NCBI RefSeq assembly: GCF_002943425.1
Contig: NZ_PTRA01000002.1
Location: forward strand, 310,090-374,089
Reading direction: 5' to 3'
DNA length: 64,000 nucleotides
Source of the DNA: Siphonobacter curvatus
Lineage (GTDB): Bacteria; Bacteroidota; Bacteroidia; Cytophagales; Spirosomataceae
Below are positions 26,298-36,794 of the stretch, piece by piece. The notes beneath the pieces are model-generated. The model saw only the letters and a program-made list of their open reading frames with translations. It made no database searches and was not told the DNA's origin. The translations under genes and the position numbers were made by a program. Each line of letters begins with the position of its first letter. Positions within the stretch are counted from its first letter, which is position 1.

Positions 26298-29200
26298 ATG
26301 AGCAAACAAAACTTTACTTTCCTCCGATGGCGATTGCTCATCGTGATGTGCTGCCTGTGTTGGGTAGCTACAGGTTACGTATCCGCTATCGCCTTGCCCA
26401 TTACTGGCAGGGTTACCTCGACGAAACAGGAACCCGTACCCGGTGTCTCCATCATCGTTAAAGGAACCACCCAGGGAACCGTAACTGACGCCGAGGGACG
26501 GTATTCCCTTACGGTTCCCGATGGTCAGGCGGTACTCGTCTTTTCCTTTATTGGGTACGAAACGCTGGAACAACCCGTCAACGGTCGCAGTGTACTGGAC
26601 GTGACTCTAAAAGAAAGTCAGCAGGAACTCAATGAAGTCGTAGTCGTGGGTTACGGTACGCAGAAAAAAGTGAACGTAACCGGAGCTGTAGCCACCGTCA
26701 ACGGCGATGAGCTCATCAAACGACCCATCACTAACCCCACGGCCATGCTTCAGGGAACCATGCCGGGAGTCCAGATTGTACAGGGACGGGGAGAACCGGG
26801 TAACGAAGGTGTTTCGGTACGTATACGCGGAACCGGTACTTTTAGTGGGGCCGGATCCGATCCGCTGGTTTTGATTGACGGAGTGCAGGGTAATTTATCC
26901 GATCTCAACCCGAACAATATTGAAAATGTGTCCGTACTGAAAGATGCTGCTTCGGCTTCCATCTACGGGGCCCGGGCCGCTAACGGCGTCATTCTGGTGA
27001 CGACAAAGAAAGGCAGCGACGGCAAGTTGAATGTGCAGTACAGCGGGAATTACGGGATCAATAAAGCCACCAAGTTGTTTGATCTGATCACGAATTCGGC
27101 GGAGTACATGGAGCTGTACAACGAAGCCCGGATCAATTCGGGTCTGACTTCAGGACTGTATTCGCAGCAACAAATTGATGAGTACCGGAATGCGACGGAC
27201 CGTCGTCTGTACCCCAACACCGACTGGCTGGGCCTGCTGTTCCGGACGGCTCCCACCCACATGCACGATCTGACTTTCAGCGGCGGTCGGGGTGGTACGC
27301 ATTACAATGCCTCCATCGGGTACGTAAATCAGAAGGGAATTATGCGGGGCTTCGACTACGAGAAGTACAACGCCCGACTCAACCTCAGTTCCGAAATCAA
27401 TTCGCGAATCAAATTTGGGGCCAACCTTGCTCTCAAGTCTGGTAAAACGGAATCGCCCGTATTTGGCTCCGAGGATATGTTTTTATCGGCGATGTCGCAG
27501 GCTCCTACCTATGCTCCGCAGCTAGCGGATGGGAGTGGACATTTCACGTATAAAGCCTACGATTTCGAGTACAATAACAAAAATCCCATGGCCCTGCTGG
27601 CCGGACGCATCAATCGGGATAAGCTGGACTATTCGGCGAATACTCAGGGCTGGTTTGAAGTAAACCTGGCGAAGGGTCTGACCTGGTACGCCAAGGGTGC
27701 GGTGAATGCAGATTTCTACAAAACCAAATCGTTTAAACCTCCCTTGCAGCTTTACAATTTCCGTACGAATGAATTCATGGCGACCCTTGATTTAGGCGGC
27801 GGATTGGAAGTGAACGACGAGCAGAATATCTATACGAACCTGTTTTCGTACCTGGATTATGCCCATACCTTCGGGGATAGTCATGACTTCAAACTCCAGG
27901 TAGGGTACAGTACCGAACGCAATACCTTTCAGTACCTCAACGGAACCCGTCGGAATTTTCCCACCGATATTTTACAGGAGCTGGACGCCGGCAGTCCCTC
28001 CATTCAGTACGCCAACGGCTCGCAGTACCAATGGGCCATTCGCTCGTTCTTCGGTCGACTCAATTACAATTTTAAAGAGCGGTACTTGTTGGAAGCCAAT
28101 ATGCGGTACGATGGAACCTCGCGACTCAGCTCGGCTTCCCGTTGGGGGATCTTCCCGTCGTTTTCGGCGGGTTGGCGACTGTCGGAAGAAGATTTTGTGA
28201 AAAATATGAATCTCAACTGGCTCACCAACGCCAAGGTACGGGGATCTTGGGGGCAATTAGGTAACCAGAACATTGGGAACTATCCCTATCAGGCCATTCT
28301 GAGCTTTACCGGGAACTATTCCTTTGATGACTCCAACCTTTCTTCGGGCGTGGCTCAGACGAATCTATCCAATGCTAACATCAAATGGGAAACGACGACG
28401 ATTGCCGACGTAGGCCTTGATCTGACGTTATTTAAAGGACTGAACGTAACGGCGGATTGGTACCGCAAAACTACTTCGGACATTCTGAGAAGTTCGCAGG
28501 TAACGGGTGTCGTAGGATTAGGGGCACCGACCATCAACAATGGAACCTTGCAAAATACGGGTATGGAACTGGCGATTTCGTACAACCACCTGGTTTCAAA
28601 CGGAGCTTTGGCAGGCCTGAACTACACCATAGGCGGTAATCTCGAGCATTACAAAAACAAGCTCGTAAAATTTGGTCAGCGGGAAATTGATGGCTACCGG
28701 ATTCGCGAAGAAGGCCGTGAGTACAATACCTACTACATGCTGGAAATGGTCGGAATCTTTCAGTCTACGGAAGAAATTAACGCCGCTCCGAAGCAGTATA
28801 ACGATGCCACCGTACCCGGAGATATCCGCTACCGCGACGCTAACGGCGATGGCAAAATCAATGACGATGACCGCGTGGTGATGTCGGGCAATTATCCGGG
28901 CCTGAACTACGCCTTCAATCTGTCGGCCAACTGGAAGGGATTCGATTTTTCAACGCTGTTTCAGGGCGTAAATAATATTCGATTTTTCGTAGATAACTGG
29001 GGCACGGTTCCGTTCGTACAGGGTTCACCGCCGACGGTCGACTGGCGAAATCGCTGGACACCTGAGAACCCGTCGACAACCATGCCCCGCATTTATTGGG
29101 GTTGGGGTGCCCCCGACCGTATTCGCCGGGCTTCTTCCTACTTTCTGCAGGACGCGTCGTATCTCCGACTTAAGAATCTGACGTTCGGCTATACCATTCC

Positions 29201-29375
29201 TCAAACCGTACTGAAGAAAATGGGTATGAATAACCTGCGGGTGTATTTCTCGGGTGACAATCTACTCACGTTTACGAAGTATCCCGGACTTGATCCCGAA
29301 CGCGGGGGCAGTGGCAGTTTCGTTCAGTATCCTCAAAATAAGGTTTTCTCCTTCGGGCTAAACATAAAATTATAA
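26298..29375 (+). CDS. SusC/RagA-family TonB-dependent outer-membrane transporter
   Basis: 1025 residues. Signal region (RWRLLIVMCCLCWVATGYVSA), carboxypeptidase-D-like domain (about 35-110, ITGRVTSTKQEPVPGVSIIV), signature LNEVVVVGYGTQKKVNVTGA, plug with VLIDGVQGNLSDLNPNNIEN and GARAANGVILVTTKKG, then the barrel, ending KVFSFGLNIKL. Its stop overlaps the SusD start by one base (TAATG), implying translational coupling. This is a different subfamily from the SusC at 6473, so a different glycan. The surrounding GH95 and clan GH-D genes suggest fucosylated or L-galactosylated, galactose-containing oligosaccharides. Confidence 0.95.
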   Translation: MSKQNFTFLRWRLLIVMCCLCWVATGYVSAIALPITGRVTSTKQEPVPGVSIIVKGTTQGTVTDAEGRYSLTVPDGQAVLVFSFIGYETLEQPVNGRSVLDVTLKESQQELNEVVVVGYGTQKKVNVTGAVATVNGDELIKRPITNPTAMLQGTMPGVQIVQGRGEPGNEGVSVRIRGTGTFSGAGSDPLVLIDGVQGNLSDLNPNNIENVSVLKDAASASIYGARAANGVILVTTKKGSDGKLNVQYSGNYGINKATKLFDLITNSAEYMELYNEARINSGLTSGLYSQQQIDEYRNATDRRLYPNTDWLGLLFRTAPTHMHDLTFSGGRGGTHYNASIGYVNQKGIMRGFDYEKYNARLNLSSEINSRIKFGANLALKSGKTESPVFGSEDMFLSAMSQAPTYAPQLADGSGHFTYKAYDFEYNNKNPMALLAGRINRDKLDYSANTQGWFEVNLAKGLTWYAKGAVNADFYKTKSFKPPLQLYNFRTNEFMATLDLGGGLEVNDEQNIYTNLFSYLDYAHTFGDSHDFKLQVGYSTERNTFQYLNGTRRNFPTDILQELDAGSPSIQYANGSQYQWAIRSFFGRLNYNFKERYLLEANMRYDGTSRLSSASRWGIFPSFSAGWRLSEEDFVKNMNLNWLTNAKVRGSWGQLGNQNIGNYPYQAILSFTGNYSFDDSNLSSGVAQTNLSNANIKWETTTIADVGLDLTLFKGLNVTADWYRKTTSDILRSSQVTGVVGLGAPTINNGTLQNTGMELAISYNHLVSNGALAGLNYTIGGNLEHYKNKLVKFGQREIDGYRIREEGREYNTYYMLEMVGIFQSTEEINAAPKQYNDATVPGDIRYRDANGDGKINDDDRVVMSGNYPGLNYAFNLSANWKGFDFSTLFQGVNNIRFFVDNWGTVPFVQGSPPTVDWRNRWTPENPSTTMPRIYWGWGAPDRIRRASSYFLQDASYLRLKNLTFGYTIPQTVLKKMGMNNLRVYFSGDNLLTFTKYPGLDPERGGSGSFVQYPQNKVFSFGLNIKL

Positions 29376-30883
29376 TGAAACGGCAAACCCTATCCTTGTG
29401 GGTATTACTGGCTCTCAGTTCGTGTACTCAATCGCTGGATTTAAATCCTTTGGATCAGATTTCATCGGCTACCTTCTGGAAAACCAAGGGTGATTTTGAT
29501 AAAGCCTTAACGGCCAATTATGCCTCTCTACAGGCCGATCCCTGGGCGGTGGAGTTACCCGTCTGGAACTGCCTGACCGACGATGGTTTTGCTCAGCATA
29601 ATTCGGGCAGTGCCAAGGAAATTACCTCGGGCAGTATCAGCCCCTCTACGGGTGGTTACGTATCGGGGGTATACAGTGAAAGCTACAAAGCCATTGCCCG
29701 GGCCAATATTTTCCTGTCACAGTTGGCGGGCTACGGCAATTCGGATATTACCGAAACGGATCGCAAACGCTACGAAGCCGAAGTGCGGTTTTTGCGGGCT
29801 TTCTACTACTTTCAATTGTATCATTTGTATGGCGATGTTCCCTTAGTACTGGAGCCGCTGACTCTGGAAACCCAAAATCAGCCGAAAGTACCCGCTGCTG
29901 ATATTCTCAAGCAAATACTGGCTGATCTGGATTATGCCATTGCCAATCTGAGTACGAGCCCGTACCCGCAAAACGGGGGGCACGCGGCGGTTTCGTCCGC
30001 TCAGGCATTCAAGGCCCGGGTGCTCATCTTTGCGGCCTATGGCGATACCGGTACGCCTGACCCCACCCTTTTGACGCAGGTACGGGAGTTGAGTACGCAA
30101 GTAAAAACGCTGTATACGCTCAGTCCAAAGTTTGAAGACCTTTTTCGGGATGCGGGTCAGAAGAACAATCCGGAGATCATTTTTTCGATCAACTTTCTGG
30201 CTCCCAACAATACCCGCCCCTGGGATATGTACTACGGAGATTGGCTGGTGGCCAGCCCTTTACAAAATTTCGTGGATGCTTTTGAGTGTACCGATGGACT
30301 TCCCTACGGCGTATCACCGTTGACGGATAAAAAAGAACCCTTCAAAAACCGGGATTCGCGGCTGGCGAAAACGGTCTTTATTGATCATCCGGATTTCGGG
30401 GGTGGTCGGGTACATATCCCCTCCAACAGTCGACCTACGGGATATGGGGTTATGAAATTCCTGGCTCCCGAAAATATTCCGTACGGCTTTTCGACGCTAA
30501 GTCAGCAGAATGCAGTCGTACTTCGGCTGGCGGAAGTGCTGCTCATGTACGCCGAAGCCCAGAACGAACTCGCCGGGCCGGATGCATCCGTGTATGAAGC
30601 AATCAATGCCGTCCGTCAGCGTTCGGCGATGCCAGCCCTGCCTACCGGTCTAACTAAAGCCCAGATGCGGGAACGAATCCGTCACGAGCGACGCATCGAG
30701 TTGGCTTTTGAGGGCTTACGATATTACGATCTCAAACGCTGGCACATCGCGGGTCAGGTCCTGAATAATGTCAAGGACAGCTTTGTACCCTACAAATTTG
30801 AAGACAAGTTTTACAAGTGGCCCATTCCCCAAGCCGAAATTGATAAAAGTGGTGGGGTGTTGAAGCAGAATGAAAATTACTAA
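29375..30883 (+). CDS. SusD/RagB-family glycan-binding lipoprotein
   Basis: 502 residues with lipoprotein signal MKRQTLSLWVLLALSSC (Cys17). TPR-like SusD scaffold: EAVRFLRAFYYFQLYHLYGD-type segment (here EVRFLRAFYYFQLYHLYGDV), VVLRLAEVLLMYAEAQNELA, INAVRQRSAMP and the conserved RHERRIELAFEGLRYYDLKR, ending WPIPQAEIDKSGGVLKQNENY. It overlaps the SusC stop by one base. The next gene starts 336 bp later, so the enzymes may have their own promoter. Confidence 0.95.
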   Translation: MKRQTLSLWVLLALSSCTQSLDLNPLDQISSATFWKTKGDFDKALTANYASLQADPWAVELPVWNCLTDDGFAQHNSGSAKEITSGSISPSTGGYVSGVYSESYKAIARANIFLSQLAGYGNSDITETDRKRYEAEVRFLRAFYYFQLYHLYGDVPLVLEPLTLETQNQPKVPAADILKQILADLDYAIANLSTSPYPQNGGHAAVSSAQAFKARVLIFAAYGDTGTPDPTLLTQVRELSTQVKTLYTLSPKFEDLFRDAGQKNNPEIIFSINFLAPNNTRPWDMYYGDWLVASPLQNFVDAFECTDGLPYGVSPLTDKKEPFKNRDSRLAKTVFIDHPDFGGGRVHIPSNSRPTGYGVMKFLAPENIPYGFSTLSQQNAVVLRLAEVLLMYAEAQNELAGPDASVYEAINAVRQRSAMPALPTGLTKAQMRERIRHERRIELAFEGLRYYDLKRWHIAGQVLNNVKDSFVPYKFEDKFYKWPIPQAEIDKSGGVLKQNENY

Positions 30884-31219
30884 GGATTTATTCGGATCAT
30901 TAACGGTACAATAGGTGCGTTTTCGTCCTGCAGAGATGGCTGATCTTTTCGTCCAGATGGAAGGACAGTGTTCGGATTTACACCATCGTTAAAGACAGCT
31001 ATTACTATTGAACACCTTATGGATGGAAGATGAAAACTCCTCCCGCCTGTCAGCATAAAATGCTGACAGGCTACCAGTCTTCGTATTGAAGGGATGAAAT
31101 CCGGTCTGGTTCATACAGCATCATTCAGACAAAAGGCTATCCCTACACGATGAGTTCTAACCTTCAACAGCAAACTGACACCTCTAGTCCTTTACCTGAT
31201 AACCTCGAAAGAAAGACGC
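30884..31219. other. 336-bp intergenic region between SusD and GH95
   Basis: No credible gene was seen. It holds one perfect hairpin (31045-31071) without a T tract, and no clear TAnnTTTG box, so it is unclear whether GH95 is transcribed by readthrough or from its own start. Confidence 0.6.
31045..31071. repeat. Perfect 12-bp inverted repeat
   Basis: GCCTGTCAGCAT and ATGCTGACAGGC with a 3-base loop AAA. No T run follows on either strand, so it is more likely an RNA-stabilising hairpin or a protein site than a classical terminator. Confidence 0.6.
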
Positions 31220-33568
31220 ATGAAGAAAAGCCTATTCCTGGTTACCCTGTTGTATAGTCTGCATACCGCCTTCGGCCAAGCTCAACCCACGCCCTTACGC
31301 CTCTGGTATCAGCAACCCGCCCGGCAATGGGAGGAAACCCTGCCTCTGGGAAATGGTCGGTTAGGGATGATGACGGACGGCGGCGTATTTAAAGAAACCC
31401 TGGTACTCAATGATATTACACTCTGGTCGGGTGGTCGGCAGGATGCCAATAATTACGAGGCTCATCAAAGTCTGCCCAAGATTAGAGAGCTACTGTTAGC
31501 CGGAAAAAATGACGAAGCCCAGACGCTGGTCAATCAGAATTTCGTGGCCAAAGGGGCCGGATCGGGTAGGGGGGATGGAGCCAATGTACCCTTTGGCTGC
31601 TATCAGGTGCTGGGCAATCTGCACCTGCAATTTTCCTATCCGGGGGTTGATACCGCGAAGGTCGTTCCCGAAAACTATCAGCGAAGCTTATCTCTGAATG
31701 AAGCCGTGGCTCGCACCCAGTATACGCTCAAGGGTGTTATGTATAGCCGGGAGTATTTTACCAGTTTTGGTGATGATGTGGGAATGATCCGGCTTTCGGC
31801 CAATCGCCCCGGACAACTGTACTGTCGAGTACAACTAGACCGGCCGGAACGTTTCAAAACCGTAGTAAAAAATCAGTCACTCGAAATGACGGGTCAGCTT
31901 AACAATGGTACGGACGGAAAGGGAATGCGATACCTGGCTCAAATCAAGCCACGGATCAAAGGCGGTAAACTTACTGTATCCAGTAATGAGCTGATCATTA
32001 CAGCCGCCGACGAAATCATTCTGTATTTTTCCGCCGGTACGGATTTCAAGGATCAGGCATTTGAACAAATAACTCCTCGCGTATTGGAAGCGGCTCTAAA
32101 AAAACCGTATGCTAGTCAAAAACAAACCCACGTTAGTCATTTTCAGAAGCTGTTTAACCGAGCTTCCCTGAGTTTAGGCGAATCCAAAGCTGAGCTTTTA
32201 CCGACGGATCAACGGCTTTTGGCCTTCCAGAAAGACCCGGCTTCAGATAAGGCTCTGGCCGCTCTGTTCTTTCAATTCGGACGTTACCTCAGCATCAGCA
32301 GTACGCGGGTGGGGCTGTTGCCGCCCAACCTGCAAGGTTTATGGGCCAACCAGATTCAGACCCCCTGGAATGGCGATTATCACCTGGATGTCAACGTGCA
32401 AATGAATCACTGGCCGGTGGAAGTAGCTAATTTGTCGGAACTAAACCTGCCCCTGGCCGAGCTGGTTAAAGGGCTTGTGGAACCCGGACAAAAAACCGCC
32501 AAAGCTTATTACAATGCCAAAGGCTGGGTAGCTCACGTTATTACCAACGTTTGGGGATTTACCGAGCCGGGCGAGGAGGCTTCTTGGGGCGTTTGTAATG
32601 CGGGTTCAGGCTGGCTGTGCAACAATTTGTGGGAACATTACGCCTTTACGCTCGATCAAAAGTATCTGCAGGAAATCTATCCGGTACTGAAAGGAGCCGC
32701 AGAATTTTATCAGAGTTCCTTGATTAAAGATCCAGTGACGGGCTGGCTGGTTACGGCTCCTTCCGTATCACCGGAAAACTCTTTCTACCTGCCAAACGGT
32801 AAAACCGCCGCCATTTGCATGGGCCCGACTATTAACAACCAGATGACCCGGGAGCTGTTCTCGAATGTCATTACGGCCAGCGAGCAGTTAGGTACGGATG
32901 AAACCTTTCGAAAAACACTACAGCAAAGCTTGAACGAATTGCCGCCGCCCGGTATGGTAGGCAAGGACGGCCGATTGATGGAATGGTTACAGTCGTACAA
33001 GGAAGTGGATCTGCAACATCGGCACATTTCCCATTTGTACGGATTATATCCAGCCGACTGTATCACGCCGGAACAGACGCCTGAACTGGCTACAGCCGCT
33101 GCAAAAACCCTTGAGGTACGCGGGGATGATAGTCCAGGCTGGTCGAAAGCGTATAAGCTGCTGTTCTGGGCTCGGTTGCAGGAGGGCAATCGCTCTTTAA
33201 AGCTCCTGCAGGAACTACTCGTACCGACTACCGCGGTAAACATTAACTACGGAGCCGGGGGTGGCATTTATCCTAATCTGCTTTCGGCAGGCCCGCCGTT
33301 TCAGATCGACGGGAACTTTGGTGGTACAGCCGGGATCGCGGAAATGCTGATTCAAAGTCACGCGGGTTATATTCACATTTTACCAGCTCTGCCCGAAGCC
33401 TGGAAAGATTCCGGCGAAGTAAAAGGATTGAAGGCTCGGGGTAATTTTACCGTGGATTTCCGGTGGGAAAAGGGTCGCGTGAGTGATTACCGGATTACTT
33501 CTCCCGAACCTAGAACCGTTACGGTACTGGTGAATGGCGAGAAAAAGCAAGTAACCTCAAACCGCTAA
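31220..33568 (+). CDS. GH95 alpha-L-fucosidase / alpha-L-galactosidase
   Basis: Removes terminal alpha-L-fucose or alpha-L-galactose by inversion. It has 782 residues with a signal peptide ([20 protein letters not shown]). N-terminal beta domain with [20 protein letters not shown] and [11 protein letters not shown]. The (alpha/alpha)6 barrel has [20 protein letters not shown], the active-site strand [21 protein letters not shown] with Glu519 as likely general acid, [14 protein letters not shown], and [17 protein letters not shown] with Asp697. All family landmarks are present. The next enzyme starts 4 bp downstream. Together with L-fuconate dehydratase in the same neighbourhood it supports use of fucose or L-galactose side groups. 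Confidence 0.93.
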   Translation: MKKSLFLVTLLYSLHTAFGQAQPTPLRLWYQQPARQWEETLPLGNGRLGMMTDGGVFKETLVLNDITLWSGGRQDANNYEAHQSLPKIRELLLAGKNDEAQTLVNQNFVAKGAGSGRGDGANVPFGCYQVLGNLHLQFSYPGVDTAKVVPENYQRSLSLNEAVARTQYTLKGVMYSREYFTSFGDDVGMIRLSANRPGQLYCRVQLDRPERFKTVVKNQSLEMTGQLNNGTDGKGMRYLAQIKPRIKGGKLTVSSNELIITAADEIILYFSAGTDFKDQAFEQITPRVLEAALKKPYASQKQTHVSHFQKLFNRASLSLGESKAELLPTDQRLLAFQKDPASDKALAALFFQFGRYLSISSTRVGLLPPNLQGLWANQIQTPWNGDYHLDVNVQMNHWPVEVANLSELNLPLAELVKGLVEPGQKTAKAYYNAKGWVAHVITNVWGFTEPGEEASWGVCNAGSGWLCNNLWEHYAFTLDQKYLQEIYPVLKGAAEFYQSSLIKDPVTGWLVTAPSVSPENSFYLPNGKTAAICMGPTINNQMTRELFSNVITASEQLGTDETFRKTLQQSLNELPPPGMVGKDGRLMEWLQSYKEVDLQHRHISHLYGLYPADCITPEQTPELATAAAKTLEVRGDDSPGWSKAYKLLFWARLQEGNRSLKLLQELLVPTTAVNINYGAGGGIYPNLLSAGPPFQIDGNFGGTAGIAEMLIQSHAGYIHILPALPEAWKDSGEVKGLKARGNFTVDFRWEKGRVSDYRITSPEPRTVTVLVNGEKKQVTSNR

Positions 33569-33572
33569 ACCT

Positions 33573-36548
33573 ATGATACGTACTTTTATCGCACGCCAGT
33601 CCTTTGCACTTTGGGGGCTCGGACTTATACTAGGTTCAATTCCTTGCTTTTCACAGAGCGTGGAAGTGGAGTCGGGTACCCTGGATGGTGGAGCGGGCAT
33701 TCAGAATTGTGAATCCTGCTCGGGTCAGCAAATGGTCGGCAATCTGGGAACGGGATCGGTGATTGTACCCGTTCAGGTCACGAATGCCGGAACCTACCGG
33801 ATGACGCTTTCCTACGCAACGGGCGACCAGCGTACCATCAATGTCACCCCGAATCAGCAAGCGTTTGTACCCATTACCTGCCCAGCCTCCGGCGGCTGGT
33901 CCACTGTAGCCACGATTGACCTCCGTGTTACCTTGCAGGCGGGTAACAACCTGATTAGTTTCGATAATCCCTACGGATACGGTCCTAACGTAGATAAGTT
34001 TGAACTTTCGCCGCTGCCGACGCCGCTCGTTCAAATCATTCCATTCGGTATAAATAGCCGGATTGAATACGATCTGGCAAATGGCACCTACGACGTTTAT
34101 TTTACCAATACCAAAGTAGTGGCGGAGGCCTCGGCCCGGGCACATTCGAATGCGGTATATCGAAGTAATGCCGGATACACCAGCCGTACCTACACCTCAG
34201 CCCCCGTCACGGATCGATTCGGTACGGGAACTCGACACGTAATAACGTTGAGCGGTGGCAGTCAGCTGGAGATGCAGCAGGTATTTTATACGTATCCTAG
34301 CAGGGATGAATTTTATACGGAGGTCCTACTCAATGGTCCGGGTTCAAATTGCTACCAGATGAGTCCGCTGACTTCAAATGCCGTAGATATTCAGTCGAAT
34401 GCGGATCACCGGGCCTTGTTTGTACCCTTTGACAATGACAAATGGGTGCGATACGAAGCCAAGGAACATCGCTACGCTAATTTTACTTCTTCGGAAGTTG
34501 GAACCCTGTACGATAATACGAGCCGAAAAGGTCTGATTGTGGGCTCGGTAGAACACGAAGTCTGGAAAACAGGAATCAATCTGGCCGGGGAGGGCCGAAC
34601 GCAGACTTCTTACGTATCCGTACTCGCGGGCTGGACCAATGAAAATGTAACCCGCGACAAACGGGGACACGGTTGGGTAAGCGTAGGGCAGCAAAGTTGC
34701 CGATCACCCCGCATCCTGGTCAACTACGCCAACGATTGGCGGCAGGGCTTGGAAGTATACGGTCAGGCCAACGCCATTGCCGAGCCACGGTACGTGTTTA
34801 ACTGGACGCAGGCGACACCCATGGGTTGGAACAGTTGGGGGGCGATTCAGTCGGATCTGAATTTGACGAAGGCTAAACAAGTGGTAGATTTTTTCGCGAA
34901 TGAAGTGCCCGTCTTCCGAAATGCGGATCAAACGCTGTATGTAGACTTGGACTCGTACTGGGACAATCTGACGCCGGGGGGCATGACGGGCGACTTTAGC
35001 CAGCTAACCGAATTTGCGAATTATTGTAAGTCGAAAGGCTTGAAACCCGGCATCTACTGGGCTCCCTTTGTCGATTGGGGTAAGTTTAATCGAACCATGG
35101 AAGGGAGTTCGTACAATTATCAGGATTGCTGGACCAAAGTCAATGGTCAACCCCTGGATTTAGACGGAGCCTATGCCCTGGACCCGACCCATCCGGGGAC
35201 CAAAGCTCGAATTGCCTATCTGATTAACAAGTTCAAGGCCAGTGGTTTTGAAATGATTAAAATCGATTTTCTGGCCCACGCTTCGCTGGAAGCCGACAGC
35301 TTTTACGAACCTGGCGTTTATACGGGAATGCAGGCGTATAAGGTTGGAATGGAGTATCTGATCGATCAATTGGATGGTTCCATGCTGGTTTACGCTGCAA
35401 TTTCGCCGAACATAGCTACGGGTCGTTACGTCCACATGCGACGCATTGCCTGTGATGCCTACAAAGGCATCAGCGAAACGGCTTATACGCTAAACAGTAC
35501 CACCTACGGTTGGTGGCAAAACCAAATGTATTCCTTCATTGACGCGGACCATGTAGTATTTGCCAACGAAAGCGAGGGAGAAAATCGGGCACGGCTGGCT
35601 TCAGCTTTAGTAACGGGCACGCTGATTACTGGCGATGATTACGCCAGCGATGGTGTCTGGAAAACCCGTTCGCAGGAGCTTTTGCAAAATTCGGACTTAC
35701 TGCAGATAATTAATGACGGAAAAGCATTTCGTCCGGTAGAAGGTAATACGGGCTGGGATCCCAATGCTTTATTTGTTAAAAGTATGGGAAACAGTCATTA
35801 TGTAGCCGTTTTCAATTACGGTGCCGAGGCAAAATCTTTTACCATTGATCTGGCCCGTGTCGGGTTGAATGCCCAGCAGGCGAATCAAATGAAAGATTTA
35901 TTTAGTGGAAGTAATCTTCCCTCGAATACTACCGCGGGTAGTATAACACTAAATGTTCCAGCCGCAGATGTTCGATTGATTCAGTTACGGGAGTCTGCCT
36001 TACCCGTTACACTGGTGAATGTGGAGGCGAAGAAAGTAAACCGTACGACTCGGTTGAACTGGAAAACCACGGCCGAGGTGAACAATCGGGAATTTATTAT
36101 CGAACGCAGTCTTGATGCGAAAGCATTCAAGCCCATTGGTACGGTAGCCGGAGCTGGTTCTTCGACCAAATCCATCGCCTATCAATTTACCGATACTACG
36201 CCGACCTTGAATCAAACCAATTATTACCGACTCAAGCAGGTGGATCTTGACCAAACCTTTGCCTACTCTAAAACCCTTGCCGTACGTTTTGCCGATCAGG
36301 ATTCGCTGACGCTTTTTCCTAATCCAACGCATGGCCCGTTGACGGTTAAAGTACCCCGCACGTTGGTGGGTGAACTCAGACTGGAAATTACGAAAAATGA
36401 TGGCACGCCCGTATTGGTGAAAAAATACACATCGGTTGCGGACAGAAGTATCCAGATAAATGTCGCACCACTTAATGTGGGAGTATATACGCTTTCACTC
36501 GAAGATACCGAGGGCAATCGCAGGCAAGCCCGATTGATCAGAAACTAA
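33573..36548 (+). CDS. Clan GH-D alpha-galactosidase-like enzyme with CBM and T9SS sorting domain
   Basis: 991 residues, multi-domain. Signal peptide (to about 29, IPCFSQ); N-terminal CBM6/35-like sandwich (about 30-145, VEVESGTLDGGAGIQNCESC through NNLISFDNPYGYGPNVDKFE); a beta-sandwich lead-in (about 150-400). The GH27/GH36-type barrel (about 415-700) carries TPMGWNSWGAI, YVDLDSYWDN, GLKPGIYWAPFVDW, the probable nucleophile Asp565 in MIKIDF and DADHVVFANESEGENRARLA as the likely acid region. Then come a beta domain, an Fn3-like module (LVNVEAKKVNRTTRLNWKTT) and a T9SS C-terminal domain (SLTLFPNPTHGPLTVKVP to the end). It should be exported across the outer membrane. Family placement within clan GH-D is unsettled; the sequence is unusual for either GH27 or GH36. 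Confidence 0.8.
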   Translation: MIRTFIARQSFALWGLGLILGSIPCFSQSVEVESGTLDGGAGIQNCESCSGQQMVGNLGTGSVIVPVQVTNAGTYRMTLSYATGDQRTINVTPNQQAFVPITCPASGGWSTVATIDLRVTLQAGNNLISFDNPYGYGPNVDKFELSPLPTPLVQIIPFGINSRIEYDLANGTYDVYFTNTKVVAEASARAHSNAVYRSNAGYTSRTYTSAPVTDRFGTGTRHVITLSGGSQLEMQQVFYTYPSRDEFYTEVLLNGPGSNCYQMSPLTSNAVDIQSNADHRALFVPFDNDKWVRYEAKEHRYANFTSSEVGTLYDNTSRKGLIVGSVEHEVWKTGINLAGEGRTQTSYVSVLAGWTNENVTRDKRGHGWVSVGQQSCRSPRILVNYANDWRQGLEVYGQANAIAEPRYVFNWTQATPMGWNSWGAIQSDLNLTKAKQVVDFFANEVPVFRNADQTLYVDLDSYWDNLTPGGMTGDFSQLTEFANYCKSKGLKPGIYWAPFVDWGKFNRTMEGSSYNYQDCWTKVNGQPLDLDGAYALDPTHPGTKARIAYLINKFKASGFEMIKIDFLAHASLEADSFYEPGVYTGMQAYKVGMEYLIDQLDGSMLVYAAISPNIATGRYVHMRRIACDAYKGISETAYTLNSTTYGWWQNQMYSFIDADHVVFANESEGENRARLASALVTGTLITGDDYASDGVWKTRSQELLQNSDLLQIINDGKAFRPVEGNTGWDPNALFVKSMGNSHYVAVFNYGAEAKSFTIDLARVGLNAQQANQMKDLFSGSNLPSNTTAGSITLNVPAADVRLIQLRESALPVTLVNVEAKKVNRTTRLNWKTTAEVNNREFIIERSLDAKAFKPIGTVAGAGSSTKSIAYQFTDTTPTLNQTNYYRLKQVDLDQTFAYSKTLAVRFADQDSLTLFPNPTHGPLTVKVPRTLVGELRLEITKNDGTPVLVKKYTSVADRSIQINVAPLNVGVYTLSLEDTEGNRRQARLIRN

Positions 36549-36562
36549 TCGCGTAAAATTCT

Positions 36563-36605
36563 AACATCGCCGATGGAGAGCTAAGGTCTTTTCATCGGCG
36601 ATGTT
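36563..36605 (+). terminator. Terminator ending the fucose-type locus
   Basis: AACATCGCCGATG and CATCGGCGATGTT form a perfect 13-bp stem with a 17-base loop, 14 bp after the stop; no long T run follows. Confidence 0.7.
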
Positions 36606-36674
36606 AATAAAGAAGCTTCATTATGGTAAGGGGTGCTACTTCGGCAAAATAATAGAAGATTTAACGGTTAAATA

Positions 36675-36688
36675 GGGGATATATCTAC
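36675..36688. promoter_or_regulatory. GATATATC site 1, candidate operator before DUF2141
   Basis: GGGGATATATCTAC, the exact reverse complement of the site at 38299-38312, with the same core as the centre of the 50-bp palindrome. It lies 107 bp upstream of the DUF2141 start. Confidence 0.45.
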
Positions 36689-36794
36689 CCGATGACTAGC
36701 TTGGTTTAATTTTTATAAGAAAGTTCTAAAGTAGTTGTACAAGCTTATTAATAGTTAACTCAAATCCGTACATGATTGCTGCTTAATCGTTTTT

